This document shows positions 1 through 8,742 of a stretch of DNA of 64,000 nt, piece after piece. The notes under the pieces were generated by a model. It did not search any database, was not told the origin of the DNA, and was given only the letters and a program-made list of their open reading frames with translations. A program made the translations under genes and the position numbers. Position 1 is the stretch's first letter. Every line of letters begins with the position of its first letter. The DNA comes from Planctomycetota bacterium (GTDB lineage: Bacteria; Planctomycetota; Planctomycetia; Pirellulales; UBA1268): the NCBI GenBank assembly GCA_029978905.1, contig JAPOIM010000008.1, forward strand, positions 1-64,000, given 5' to 3'.

Positions 1-735
1 CGAATGCTCGCGAGAAAACTCACGAGAGTCGAACGGGAGATCGCTCCCCCTCGAATCATCGCCCAGCCAAGCAATCAGCGCTGCAAAACCCTGATTCCCT
101 GACAAAGACACCATTCGAGGTGTAACGTATTTTTTCTCGTTCTTGAGCCTTGGGAGAACGCCGCCGAGCTTGCCTAGGCATAGCCCAGACTTCTCAACGG
201 CATTCACTACAAGATGCCAGTTACCACAACCGAATTGTCAAAGAACAACACGAGCCGACACCACAAGGGCCGCATCACCACCTGAGCCCTCGGCACGGAA
301 TCCGCACCTCAGACCCAGAAGCAGCAACGTCGTTGCCCTCAGGGAGCCGGCTCGCGACTTCTGTCATGGACAGAGGTTTAACTCGAAGTCAGACAGGAAA
401 CAAGTCCCCTGTCAGGGATTCGAACCAAGCCTCAACCCACGGCAGCCGCCACGAGCCATCACTAGGGAACCGGAATCGTCCTTCGCGTTTCCGGCCTTGC
501 GATGGGTGAAAGTTAGCGACGCCGGATGAGGCCGTCAAGCGGCTGATCCGACAACGCTGAGAAATCAAGTTTTCGGCCCATTTCCGAACCTTCTTGAGGC
601 GTTTTTTCGTGAGGTCACCTGGCACCGTTCAAGAAAACTCTGCCGGTGATGCCGCGTTCTCGGCCTCTTTCGGCGAGGTATAACCATGGAGCGGCGGAAC
701 GATGACGAGAGCCAGGGGAGCGCTGGAGGCAGCCC
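1..735. other. Leading intergenic stretch, no gene recognised
   Basis: I see no gene supported by homology in this stretch. Short open frames exist on both strands but have unlike, repetitive Ser/Arg/Pro composition. A small inverted repeat (GACAGG at 392-397 with CCTGTC at 408-413) is the only structure noticed. A T-loop-like string lies beside it but does not fold into a tRNA. The last 15 bases carry GGAGG (725-729), which serves the adaptor gene that follows. Confidence 0.5.
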
Positions 736-2055
736 GTGCGACGACGTGACGTGGACCAGGCAATGACTTTGCCCTGTTATTTGCGGCCTTTGCTGTGGCT
801 GAGTTCAGTCGCGGCGGTGCTCTTTGCCCCTCTAGAGCACGTTTGCCTCGCTCAGCCAGTCCCTGCGGATGCGGTCCCCGTGGTCGTCAGCGATGTGACG
901 CGGATGGAACTCTCCCGCGGCCAATCCTTCGTGGGCACGGTCTACCCCTTCCGCGAAAGTGACGTCGGCAGCGCTGTCGACGGACGGCTTGTGAGCCTTC
1001 CCATCGAAGACGGACAGCAACTGCAACGGGGGGACACACTCGCCGAACTGCTGCGTGGTCTTCTCGAAATCGAGCGAGCCGGCGCGCTCGCCGAACTCGA
1101 CCAGAGGCGTCAGGAACTCGCGGAACTTGAAGCCGGAAGCCGCCCGGAAGAAGTCGAGCAAGCGACCGCAGAAGCCGAGGCACTCCAGGCGACGCTCGTT
1201 TACGCTGAAAGCCGCCTGAACCGGCTGGAAAAACTCTTCGAGCGGGGCACCGCCACGACCGACGAGCTGCAGGACGGCCAGACCGAACTGCGGCGGATCA
1301 AGGCCCAACTTCGCGCCAAACAGGCCGCCCAGACCATGGTGGAAGCAGGTCCTCGCAAAGAAACCATCGCCCAGGCCGCGGCCGCCGTGGCTGTGCAGGA
1401 TGCTGTGGTTCAACGCATCGACGATCAACTCACCAAACACACGATTCGCGCTCCTTTCGACGGCTGGGTCGTGGAGCGTTACACGGAAGAGGGCGAGTGG
1501 GTGACTCGCGGCGGCCTCGTGGCGCGTGTCGCCGAGCTCGACCGAGTGAAAGTCGTGGTGCAGCTGCCCGAGCTCTACGTCGCGTCTCTCCGGCCCGGCA
1601 CGGACGTGCGACTGGAGTTTGACGCCGCCCCGTTGCAGCCGTGGATTGGAAAAGTCGAGCAAATCGTTCCGCAGGCCGACCTTCGCAGCCGCTCCTTCCC
1701 CGTGCAGGTCGTGCTGGAAAATCGCATCGTCGACGACCAACCGACCCTTCGCGGAGGCATGCTGGCGAGGGCCTGGCTGCCAGTGGGAGCCCGTGGCGAG
1801 GTCACCGTTGTTCCCAAGGATGCTCTCGTGCTCGGCACGGGCATGCCCTTGGTGTATGTCGTGGATGCCATAGGCTCCGCCAACGGGGCCAGCACTGGCA
1901 CTGTTCGCCCTGTCCCGGTCACCCTCGGTGCCACCGTGGCTGGAAGCGTGGAAGTCAGCGGAGCCGTGGAGCCGGGGCAGTTGGTGGTCACACGCGGCAA
2001 CGAAAGGCTGAAGCCCGGCGCTGCAGTCAAGTTCTCGGGAACCCAAGCACCATGA
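736..2055 (+). CDS. RND efflux periplasmic adaptor (HlyD/MFP family)
   Basis: This 439-residue protein is a membrane-fusion adaptor linking an inner-membrane RND pump to an outer-membrane channel. An N-terminal hydrophobic signal segment (about residues 13-40) is followed by a first beta/lipoyl half, a long Ala/Glu/Gln-rich alpha-helical hairpin (about 100-220), the second lipoyl half with TIRAPFDGWV, and beta-barrel and membrane-proximal domains. The GTG at 736 is chosen because GGAGG sits 6 bases upstream; ATG at 763 is an in-frame alternative that still keeps the signal segment. The stop overlaps the next start (ATGA), so the two genes are co-translated. No TolC-type partner is encoded nearby. 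Substrate unknown. Confidence 0.9.
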   Translation: MRRRDVDQAMTLPCYLRPLLWLSSVAAVLFAPLEHVCLAQPVPADAVPVVVSDVTRMELSRGQSFVGTVYPFRESDVGSAVDGRLVSLPIEDGQQLQRGDTLAELLRGLLEIERAGALAELDQRRQELAELEAGSRPEEVEQATAEAEALQATLVYAESRLNRLEKLFERGTATTDELQDGQTELRRIKAQLRAKQAAQTMVEAGPRKETIAQAAAAVAVQDAVVQRIDDQLTKHTIRAPFDGWVVERYTEEGEWVTRGGLVARVAELDRVKVVVQLPELYVASLRPGTDVRLEFDAAPLQPWIGKVEQIVPQADLRSRSFPVQVVLENRIVDDQPTLRGGMLARAWLPVGARGEVTVVPKDALVLGTGMPLVYVVDAIGSANGASTGTVRPVPVTLGATVAGSVEVSGAVEPGQLVVTRGNERLKPGAAVKFSGTQAP

Positions 2056-5000
2056 ACCTGATTCAGGCATGCGTCTCCAATCCGGTGAAGGTGGCCGTTG
2101 GCGTGTTGCTCACGTCTCTCTTCGGCATGCTCGCGCTGATCACCATGCCGATTCAGCTCACACCTGAGGTGCAGATCCCGACGATCTCGGTTGAGGCCCG
2201 TTGGCGAGGCGCGAGCCCACAGGAGATCGAGCGCGAGATCGTGCAGCCGCTGGAAGAGCAGCTGCGAAGCGTGGAAGGACTCGCCAAGCTCTCCAGCACC
2301 TGCAGCGATTCGGTTGGCGAGGTCACGCTCGAGTTTGGCATCGGCGTCGACATGGATCAGGTGCTGGTGAAGACCAACACCCGTGTCCAGCAGGTCCGCG
2401 ACTGGCCCATCGATGCCGATCGCCCTGTGATCAAGACCTCGAACTCCAACGACCGGCCGATCGCCTGGTTGATGCTCGGACAAGCCCCCCCCGACCCCGA
2501 CGCCATCGCCAAAGCGTCTGCCGAGCACCCGGAGCTGGCCAGCGACCTCAACCGCGTGCTCACAGGCCGAACCCCTGACCTGCAACTCTTCCGCCTCAAC
2601 AAACTCGCTGAGTCCCATCCCGAACTCGCCCACCTGGTTCCACCGCCAATCGACATCGAAGCGATGCGACGGATGGCCGAAGACGAGATTGAAAGCCGTC
2701 TTGAGCGCGTCGAAGGGGTGTCGAGTGCCGACCTTGTGGGCGGCCGCGACGACCAACTGCAGGTGATCGTCGACCCCCAAAAACTCGCCGCCAGACAGCT
2801 GACGATCGAAGACCTCCGCTCCGCCCTCGCCGGCCAAAACCAAGACACCTCAGGCGGTGATTTCTGGGAGGGGAAACGCCGGTACGTGGTGCGAACGCTG
2901 GGGCAGTTCCGCTCGCCAGAGCAGGTTGAGGCGGTGATCATCGCCCGCCGTGAGGGCCGGCCCGTGTATGTACGGGACGTGGCCTACGCCCGTCTTGGAA
3001 GCCGCAAACCCGATGGCATCGTCCGCCGCTTTGGTGCCAGCAACATTGCTATCCGGGTGACGCGCGACCAAAACGCGAACGTGCTCGAAACGATGGCGGA
3101 ACTACGGGAAGTCGCCCGGGACATCGATGAAGGCGTGCTGCGGAAACGAGGCCTGACCCTCACGCAGGTCTACGACGAAACCGATTACATCAATTCCGCC
3201 ATTGGCCTTGTGCGGAGCAACATCGTCATCGGCGGCTTCTTGACGATCAGCGTGCTGCTGCTGTTTCTCCGTAGCGTGCGGTCCACCCTGGTCGCCGCGG
3301 TGGCGATCCCGATCAGTGTGGTGGGCACCTTCCTCGCGCTCTCATTGTTTGGCCGCTCGCTCAACGTGATCAGCCTGGCCGGGATGGCGTTTGCCGTCGG
3401 CATGCTCGTCGACAACGCCGTGGTCGTGCTGGAAAACATCGTCACCAACTGGCACAAGGGGCTCGACTCCCGCACCGCGGCGATCCGAGGCGCAAGCGAA
3501 GTGTGGGGAGCGGTGCTCGCGAGCACACTCACGACTGTCGCAGTGTTCCTGCCGGTGCTCTTCGTCAAGCAGGAAGCCGGGCAGCTCTTCGGTGACATCG
3601 CGCTGGCCATCAGCGCCGCGGTGAGCCTCTCGCTGATCGTGTCGGTGCTTGTGGTGCCCACCGCCACCGCCTGGCTTCTCTCCGGCCGAAAACCAAAGCC
3701 TGCGTCGGAAGGTGACATGGCCAGCCGTTTCGGTGGCTTCCTGCTCGACAGACTGATTGGCACTTTGCGATTCCTCCTCGCCGGTCCCGTCAGGCAGGCT
3801 GCGGGGGCTGGGGCGATCGTGGCCCTAGCGGTCTGGGCCACATGGGCCCTCCTGCCGAAGGTGGAATACCTTCCGGAGGGGAACCGAAACCTGGTGTTTG
3901 GCATCCTCCTGCCGCCGCCTGGCTACAACCTCGATGAACTGCTGCGAATGGGCGACGTCGTAGAGGAGCGGCTGCTCCCCTACTGGGATGTTGATCCAGG
4001 CTCCCCGGAGGCCGCAGCACTCGACTACCCGATCCTGGGCGACCTTTTCTTTGTGGCCCGCGGCAAGAGCGTATTTCTCGGTTTGCGGGCACTCGATCCG
4101 CTGGCTGCCTCAAAACTGATCCCGCTGATTCGCTCGATCGCCGCAGATCTGCCTGGCACCTTTGCCATCGCCAAACAGTCGAGCCTGTTTGAGCAGGGCA
4201 TCGGCTCCGGACGTTCGATCGACGTCGAGATCACCGGGCCAAGCCTCGAGCACCTTGTCGGCCTGGGAGGCCAGGTGATGGGCCTCCTCGCGGAAGCCAC
4301 TCCAGGCAGTCAAAACCTGCCAAAGCCCTCGCTCGACCTCTCCAGCCCTGAAGTGCAACTCGTGCCGCGGCTTGAGCAGGCGGCCGACATGCAACTCGAT
4401 GCTCGACAGCTCGGCTACATGGTCGACTGCCTCGTCGACGGGGGCTATGCCACTGACTACTTCTTGGGTGCTGACCGCATCGACCTCGTGATCAAGGGCG
4501 AGGATCGCTTCGTCCAGCGCACACAGGACCTCCGCAGCCTGCCGGTGGTCACCCCCGGCGGTCAGCTTGTGCCGCTCGAGAGCGTGGCCGAGATCCGCGA
4601 GTACTCAAGCGGCCCCGAACAGATCCTGCATCGTGAACGCGAGCGAGCCATCACGGTGCAGGTCTCGCCTCCGGCCGACCTCCCACTGGAGTTGGCCCAG
4701 GACCGGATCCAGTCCATGGTCGTTCAGAAGCTGCGGGATTCCGGACAACTTGAGGGGGGCTATCAGATCAACCTCGGTGGCACCGCCGACAAACTCCGCG
4801 CCACGTGGGACTCGCTCTGGTTCAACCTCGCGCTCGCAGGCCTGATTACCTACCTGCTGATGGCGGCTCTGTTTGAAAGCTGGTTTTACCCTCTGGTGAT
4901 CATCGCCGCCGTGCCGCTCGGCAGCGTGGGCGGGCTGCTGGGGCTCGCCGCGATCAATCTCTTCGGGGCGTCGTTCGGCATCTCACAGCCACTCGACGTA

Positions 5001-5411
5001 CTCACCATGCTCGGCTTCGTGATCCTGATAGGCACGGTGGTCAACAACCCGATCCTGATCGTGTATCAGTCGCTGAACCTGATCCGCAACGAAGGCTACG
5101 GCCGCGAGGAGGCCATCCTAGAGGCCGTCCGCAGCCGGCTGCGGCCGATCTTCATGACCACGCTCACCACCGTGCTCGGCCTCTTTCCGCTGGTGCTCTT
5201 TCCGGGAGCCGGCAGCGAGCTCTACCGAGGGTTAGGCAGCGTGTTGCTCGGCGGTCTGCTGGTGTCGACGCTGGTCACCATCGTGCTGGTGCCACTGCTG
5301 CTCGGCCTCTGCTTCCGCGTGTTTGAAACCACGCAGCAGCCTGCCGCCGAAGCCGCCCCCCTGCCCCGTTCCGTGGCGGCCCCTGCGCCCGCGATCACCG
5401 CCGGCGTGTAG
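2052..5411 (+). CDS. RND efflux transporter, inner-membrane pump (AcrB/HAE-type)
   Basis: A 1119-residue resistance-nodulation-division pump that exports hydrophobic or toxic compounds using the proton gradient, working with the adaptor just upstream (ATGA overlap). TM1 lies near residues 8-30. A TM2-TM6 cluster around residues 385-550 includes GMLVDNAVVVLEN, the place of the paired Asp of TM4, here Asp-Asn. The second half repeats the fold, with TM8-TM12 around 920-1095 and VVNNPILIVYQ in TM10. Between LMLGQ (about residue 140) and RRMAEDEIESRLERV (about 205) there are roughly 45-50 residues more than in AcrB, lying in the porter domain. The Ala/Pro-rich C-terminus is cytoplasmic. Drug, solvent or lipid export are all possible. 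Confidence 0.92.
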   Translation: MNLIQACVSNPVKVAVGVLLTSLFGMLALITMPIQLTPEVQIPTISVEARWRGASPQEIEREIVQPLEEQLRSVEGLAKLSSTCSDSVGEVTLEFGIGVDMDQVLVKTNTRVQQVRDWPIDADRPVIKTSNSNDRPIAWLMLGQAPPDPDAIAKASAEHPELASDLNRVLTGRTPDLQLFRLNKLAESHPELAHLVPPPIDIEAMRRMAEDEIESRLERVEGVSSADLVGGRDDQLQVIVDPQKLAARQLTIEDLRSALAGQNQDTSGGDFWEGKRRYVVRTLGQFRSPEQVEAVIIARREGRPVYVRDVAYARLGSRKPDGIVRRFGASNIAIRVTRDQNANVLETMAELREVARDIDEGVLRKRGLTLTQVYDETDYINSAIGLVRSNIVIGGFLTISVLLLFLRSVRSTLVAAVAIPISVVGTFLALSLFGRSLNVISLAGMAFAVGMLVDNAVVVLENIVTNWHKGLDSRTAAIRGASEVWGAVLASTLTTVAVFLPVLFVKQEAGQLFGDIALAISAAVSLSLIVSVLVVPTATAWLLSGRKPKPASEGDMASRFGGFLLDRLIGTLRFLLAGPVRQAAGAGAIVALAVWATWALLPKVEYLPEGNRNLVFGILLPPPGYNLDELLRMGDVVEERLLPYWDVDPGSPEAAALDYPILGDLFFVARGKSVFLGLRALDPLAASKLIPLIRSIAADLPGTFAIAKQSSLFEQGIGSGRSIDVEITGPSLEHLVGLGGQVMGLLAEATPGSQNLPKPSLDLSSPEVQLVPRLEQAADMQLDARQLGYMVDCLVDGGYATDYFLGADRIDLVIKGEDRFVQRTQDLRSLPVVTPGGQLVPLESVAEIREYSSGPEQILHRERERAITVQVSPPADLPLELAQDRIQSMVVQKLRDSGQLEGGYQINLGGTADKLRATWDSLWFNLALAGLITYLLMAALFESWFYPLVIIAAVPLGSVGGLLGLAAINLFGASFGISQPLDVLTMLGFVILIGTVVNNPILIVYQSLNLIRNEGYGREEAILEAVRSRLRPIFMTTLTTVLGLFPLVLFPGAGSELYRGLGSVLLGGLLVSTLVTIVLVPLLLGLCFRVFETTQQPAAEAAPLPRSVAAPAPAITAGV

Positions 5412-5441
5412 CCACCTCACCTTTGGGCGAACAACGCAGGT

Positions 5442-6140
5442 TCATCGCGTCTTCGTGAGCAACGGCGACACGATTTCGGTCCAGAGGGCGTAGCCCGTGT
5501 CGTTGAGGTGCAGGCCGTCGTCGGCGAAGAGCTCAGGGCGAGGTTTGCCGTCGTTGCCAAGCATGGGCGTGACCACGTCGATGTAGGTCAGGCGTGGATC
5601 GCTCTGACACATCGCTCGCACAAGGCTGTTGGCCTGTTGCTGCGTACCATACTGCTCCCACCGCTTGAGGCTTGGCTTGATGGCGATGAAGTGAATCGTC
5701 GCCTCTGGAAGCTCGGCGTGGACCATGGCCACGAACGCTTTAAAGTCTGCAGCAACCTGCTCCGGCGACTTCTTGGCATTGATGTCGTTGTCGCCGGCGT
5801 AAAACAGGATCGTGCGTGGTTTGGAGGGCAGCACAATCCGCGCGGTGTAGCGATTCACATCGGCAATCTGCGAGCCGCCGAAACCTCGGTTCATCGCGGC
5901 GAGATCGGGAAACCAGCGATCCAGTTTCCAGAGCCGAATGCTCGACGACCCAACAAAGAGCACCCCGCCCTTCGCCGGTGGCGACTCCCGATCGCTCGCC
6001 TCAAACGCCGCGATCGTCTCTTCCCAGCGGTCTGCAACTGGCTCCGCAGCGAGGCCGAGAGACACCTGCGAGCTCGCGCCGAGCAAAGCAGTCGAGACGA
6101 TCACCGGAAACCAGCGACGACAAAAACGTGGATGCCTCAT
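5442..6140 (-). CDS. Secreted SGNH/GDSL-family hydrolase
   Basis: This 232-residue esterase-like enzyme has an N-terminal signal peptide (about residues 1-32). The SGNH blocks are visible: VGSSSI with the nucleophilic Ser (about residue 65), a Gly in GFGGS, AGDND giving the Asn of block III, and DDGLHLN giving the Asp-His of block V near residue 212. The family includes lipases, carbohydrate acetylesterases and sialate O-acetylesterases; planctomycetes often pair such proteins with polysaccharide degradation. The exact substrate cannot be read here. It is 6 bp downstream of the phosphoesterase-like gene on the same strand, so the two probably form one transcript, and it converges on the RND operon. 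Confidence 0.88.
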   Translation of the reverse strand: MRHPRFCRRWFPVIVSTALLGASSQVSLGLAAEPVADRWEETIAAFEASDRESPPAKGGVLFVGSSSIRLWKLDRWFPDLAAMNRGFGGSQIADVNRYTARIVLPSKPRTILFYAGDNDINAKKSPEQVAADFKAFVAMVHAELPEATIHFIAIKPSLKRWEQYGTQQQANSLVRAMCQSDPRLTYIDVVTPMLGNDGKPRPELFADDGLHLNDTGYALWTEIVSPLLTKTR

Positions 6141-6146
6141 CCGTGT

Positions 6147-8090
6147 TCATTCCTCCCAGACAAAGGTGCCGTAGCCGGTGTTGCGGTCGCGGATCGAAGG
6201 TGAACCTCGCCAGAGCACGTCCGCGGCGGGCCCGCTTGGCTCATCGACGTCGTGCAACAACCCCGCAGCGAGAAAGTCCGCTACCGGCTTCTCGCCTCGC
6301 ATGAAGTGATCCATCGGCAACTCGATCCGCATCGCGTAGCCTCCCGGCACTCGCGCGGCAGTGGCCGAACATCCCTCGATCGGCCGGCGCGTAAACACCG
6401 CTTCGATACCGCATCGGCCGTCAGCGTCAGGCGGCGTGGCTTTCACATGCACTGTCTGCCGGCCGAAGCGGGTGTCGTTGCGTCGCTCCGCGGCAGGCCG
6501 CGGGTCGATGAAGAACTCGATCCGATCCCCAGCCTCAATCCGCTCGTCGCGGACCCGCACATCGATCACGAAGCGGTCACCGTGATGGCCGGGGGCAAAC
6601 GAAAACGAGCCGTCTGCAAGGCCGTTCCAACTGCTCGCATCGCCAAGCACGAGCGCGTTGGCATCCGTCGCGTAGCTGTCTTCACGTGACGCCGTGGCGG
6701 GGAATCGCTCGGCAGCAAGATCGACCGTGTCCGCTACCGTGGGCCAGGCATGCCGCCGATCGATGATCACCGGGATCAGTCGCTCGGCTGAAAGGCTGTT
6801 GTCCCCGTTGGTGCGAAGGCTTGCGCGAAACACCGCCCCGGAGAGACGGGCAAAGTCGATCGTCTCACCAAAGCGGACGCGCACCGACTGCGTCGCCGTT
6901 TCGTCGGACGCTGTGGCAATCCGCACCTGCTCAGGGTCGACCGAGAGCCCCTTCAGCGGCAGTCCGTCGAAGTCGCCGGTCAGTTCCACCCTCTCCCCAA
7001 ACCGATTGCCAAAGCGGATGTGCAGATCACCTTCCACGAAGCCGGAGGCGTCGTCGACAAGAATCGGTGCGATCTCCACGACCGTGCCGGCGAGGAACGA
7101 ACGAAACCGCTGCGACTCCTCCTCGGTCACCACGTCAGGTGGAAGAATGCCATCGAGCATCAGGTTCACCACCTGCGGCCCATCCTGCTCCATCGTCAGC
7201 CAGGTCACATGGTCGAACTCACCGTAGGGCACGCCGCGGAGCTGCGACGAGCCGCCAGTGGTCGCCAGCGAGTAGTAGCTGCGGTCGCCATTACGGCGGT
7301 ACTGCACGTAGTGATGCACATGCCCCGCGAACACGGTGTGGGGCCGATCGGCGAGCATGGCCTCGACCTGCTTCCAGTTGGTGCTATCGGGGTTGCCTGC
7401 CGCAAGTTCCCGTTCGGCAATGCTCCACAGTGGCTTGTGCAGGAACACGAGCGTATGGCGAGCGTCGGCATGAGCCGCGAGATCGTCACGGATGAAGGCC
7501 AACTGTTCGTCCCCAATCCGCTGCAGTGGGTCTTCGCTGAGCAGACAGAGGAAGTGCACCCGCTTGTAGTCGAAGGAGTACCACGCAGCCCCAAACTTCT
7601 CTCGCCACATCTCTTGCAGCATGGGGTTGGTCACGTCGTGATTGCCCGCCACGAAGAAGAACTTCATGTCGAGCTGGTCGACGAAGCCGGTGAACTCGTC
7701 CCACTCGGCCAAGGCCCGCTGGCGATCCTCGGTGTAGCCCTCGATCAGATCGCCCACCGACATCACAAAGCTCGGCCGCAGCATGTTGAGCTTGGTGACC
7801 GCGTCCATCCAGATGCCGGGGCGATGGCCGCCGGTGCGGTCGGTCATAATCGCGATCTGGAACCGCTCGGGGTCGTCAAAGACTGGCTTGTCTGTCCACG
7901 GAGCAGGGCCCGCCATCTCCGGGAGCACCATCAGCGAGCCGTGCTGCTCGACGCGACCATCTTCATGATCGTGCTCATGCTCACCCTCATGGGCAGCCGC
8001 CGCGGCAGTCAGCACCACCAGATGGAGCAGCACAGAACACAGGCCAAGAGAGCCAACAGGGCGCCGGCAAACGAGCATCGAAAGCCTCAT
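6147..8090 (-). CDS. Secreted calcineurin-like metallophosphoesterase with C-terminal sugar-binding-like domain
   Basis: A 647-residue exported protein. I place the start at the ATG at 8088-8090, giving a signal sequence that ends near AAAAAHEGE; the frame stays open up to 8330, but that would run into tRNA-Cys. Next comes a His/Glu/Asp-rich stretch, then the phosphoesterase core: MTDRTGGHRPG (where DxH is expected), SVGDLIEG, VAGNHD, FLHKP and FAGHVHH. The His of motif I is replaced (Asp-Arg-Thr), which I believe is a recurrent subfamily feature. Residues from about 480 resemble a family-9 carbohydrate-binding module (YATDANALVLGD, then FFIDPR). The role may be phosphate release from extracellular organic matter. 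Confidence 0.8.
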   Translation of the reverse strand: MRLSMLVCRRPVGSLGLCSVLLHLVVLTAAAAAHEGEHEHDHEDGRVEQHGSLMVLPEMAGPAPWTDKPVFDDPERFQIAIMTDRTGGHRPGIWMDAVTKLNMLRPSFVMSVGDLIEGYTEDRQRALAEWDEFTGFVDQLDMKFFFVAGNHDVTNPMLQEMWREKFGAAWYSFDYKRVHFLCLLSEDPLQRIGDEQLAFIRDDLAAHADARHTLVFLHKPLWSIAERELAAGNPDSTNWKQVEAMLADRPHTVFAGHVHHYVQYRRNGDRSYYSLATTGGSSQLRGVPYGEFDHVTWLTMEQDGPQVVNLMLDGILPPDVVTEEESQRFRSFLAGTVVEIAPILVDDASGFVEGDLHIRFGNRFGERVELTGDFDGLPLKGLSVDPEQVRIATASDETATQSVRVRFGETIDFARLSGAVFRASLRTNGDNSLSAERLIPVIIDRRHAWPTVADTVDLAAERFPATASREDSYATDANALVLGDASSWNGLADGSFSFAPGHHGDRFVIDVRVRDERIEAGDRIEFFIDPRPAAERRNDTRFGRQTVHVKATPPDADGRCGIEAVFTRRPIEGCSATAARVPGGYAMRIELPMDHFMRGEKPVADFLAAGLLHDVDEPSGPAADVLWRGSPSIRDRNTGYGTFVWEE

Positions 8091-8272
8091 GCAAGAATCG
8101 AGAACAGGACCCCCACCCACAAATCCAGACTGGCCGACATCGTACCGCGGGGATGTGAGGAACGTGTGCGAGGAGAACGCAGCATCGCCTCGATCGCCTC
8201 GTAGGCGGGCAAAATCGCGTCTTGGCGGCAGGCCGACGACAGGTTCCCGCCGAGAAACGCGGGAAAAAGAAG

Positions 8273-8344
8273 AGGCTCCGGTCGGAGTCGAACCGACGAT
8301 GGCGGATTTGCAATCCGCTGCCTTAGCCACTTGGCTACGGAGCC
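8273..8344 (-). tRNA. tRNA-Cys (anticodon GCA)
   Basis: The minus strand folds as a 72-nt tRNA. The acceptor GGCTCCG (8344-8338) pairs with CGGAGCC (8280-8274), the anticodon stem CGGAT/ATCCG holds TTGCAAA with anticodon GCA at 8311-8309, and the T arm is GTCGG-TTCGACT-CCGAC. The discriminator base is U (8273), the known identity element of cysteine tRNAs. The 3' CCA is not encoded and must be added by the CCA enzyme. Confidence 0.97.
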
Positions 8345-8742
8345 TTGAGACCGGATACCTGCCAGCGCAGGCCGGACATGGTCACGCTAGGCCATCCCTG
8401 CCGATTACGTCAAGTTTGAGGATTCGCAAAGCCCTGCGGAGGTCATCCACCGACTTTCGCGCGACTCATCCTGACGGTTGGCTGAGGAACACCTGTCGTG
8501 GGGAATGTATCGGTTGCACGGCGGTCGCGGCTTGAGCCACGCCCATCCGGTTTCTGCTGCGAGTCGTCGCCAACGCCCAAAACCGCGTCTGCCGCCTTTC
8601 CGGCTCGCCTCGGCTCTCTGGCACGCGGCCCCCAGCAAGGCCGATTGGCACCTCCCGAAATTCCCCGTATAAACCGAGTCCCACCTTCGCCGCGGCCGGT
8701 TTTCACCGAGCAACCCGCGGCCCCATACCTGAGGAGCTCCGC
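8345..8742. other. Intergenic region upstream of gnd
   Basis: About 400 bases separate tRNA-Cys (minus) from gnd (plus). I find no supportable gene. The region should hold the promoters of both the tRNA and the gnd block, but I cannot name convincing -35/-10 boxes. The only clear signal is GAGGAG at 8731-8736, the ribosome-binding site of gnd. Confidence 0.4.

Noticed and set aside
405-460. A T-loop-like string (reverse of GGTTCGAATCCC) suggesting a tRNA on the minus strand
   Set aside because: The flanking bases do not form a five-base T stem, and no acceptor or anticodon arm can be found around it.
832-2070. Long minus-strand open frame opposite the RND adaptor gene
   Set aside because: High-GC shadow of the coding strand; no family motif and implausible His/Gly/Arg composition.
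8091-8330. N-terminal extension of the phosphoesterase frame (begins MAKAADCKSAIVGSTPTG)
   Set aside because: This is the translation of tRNA-Cys; the true start is the signal-peptide ATG at 8090.
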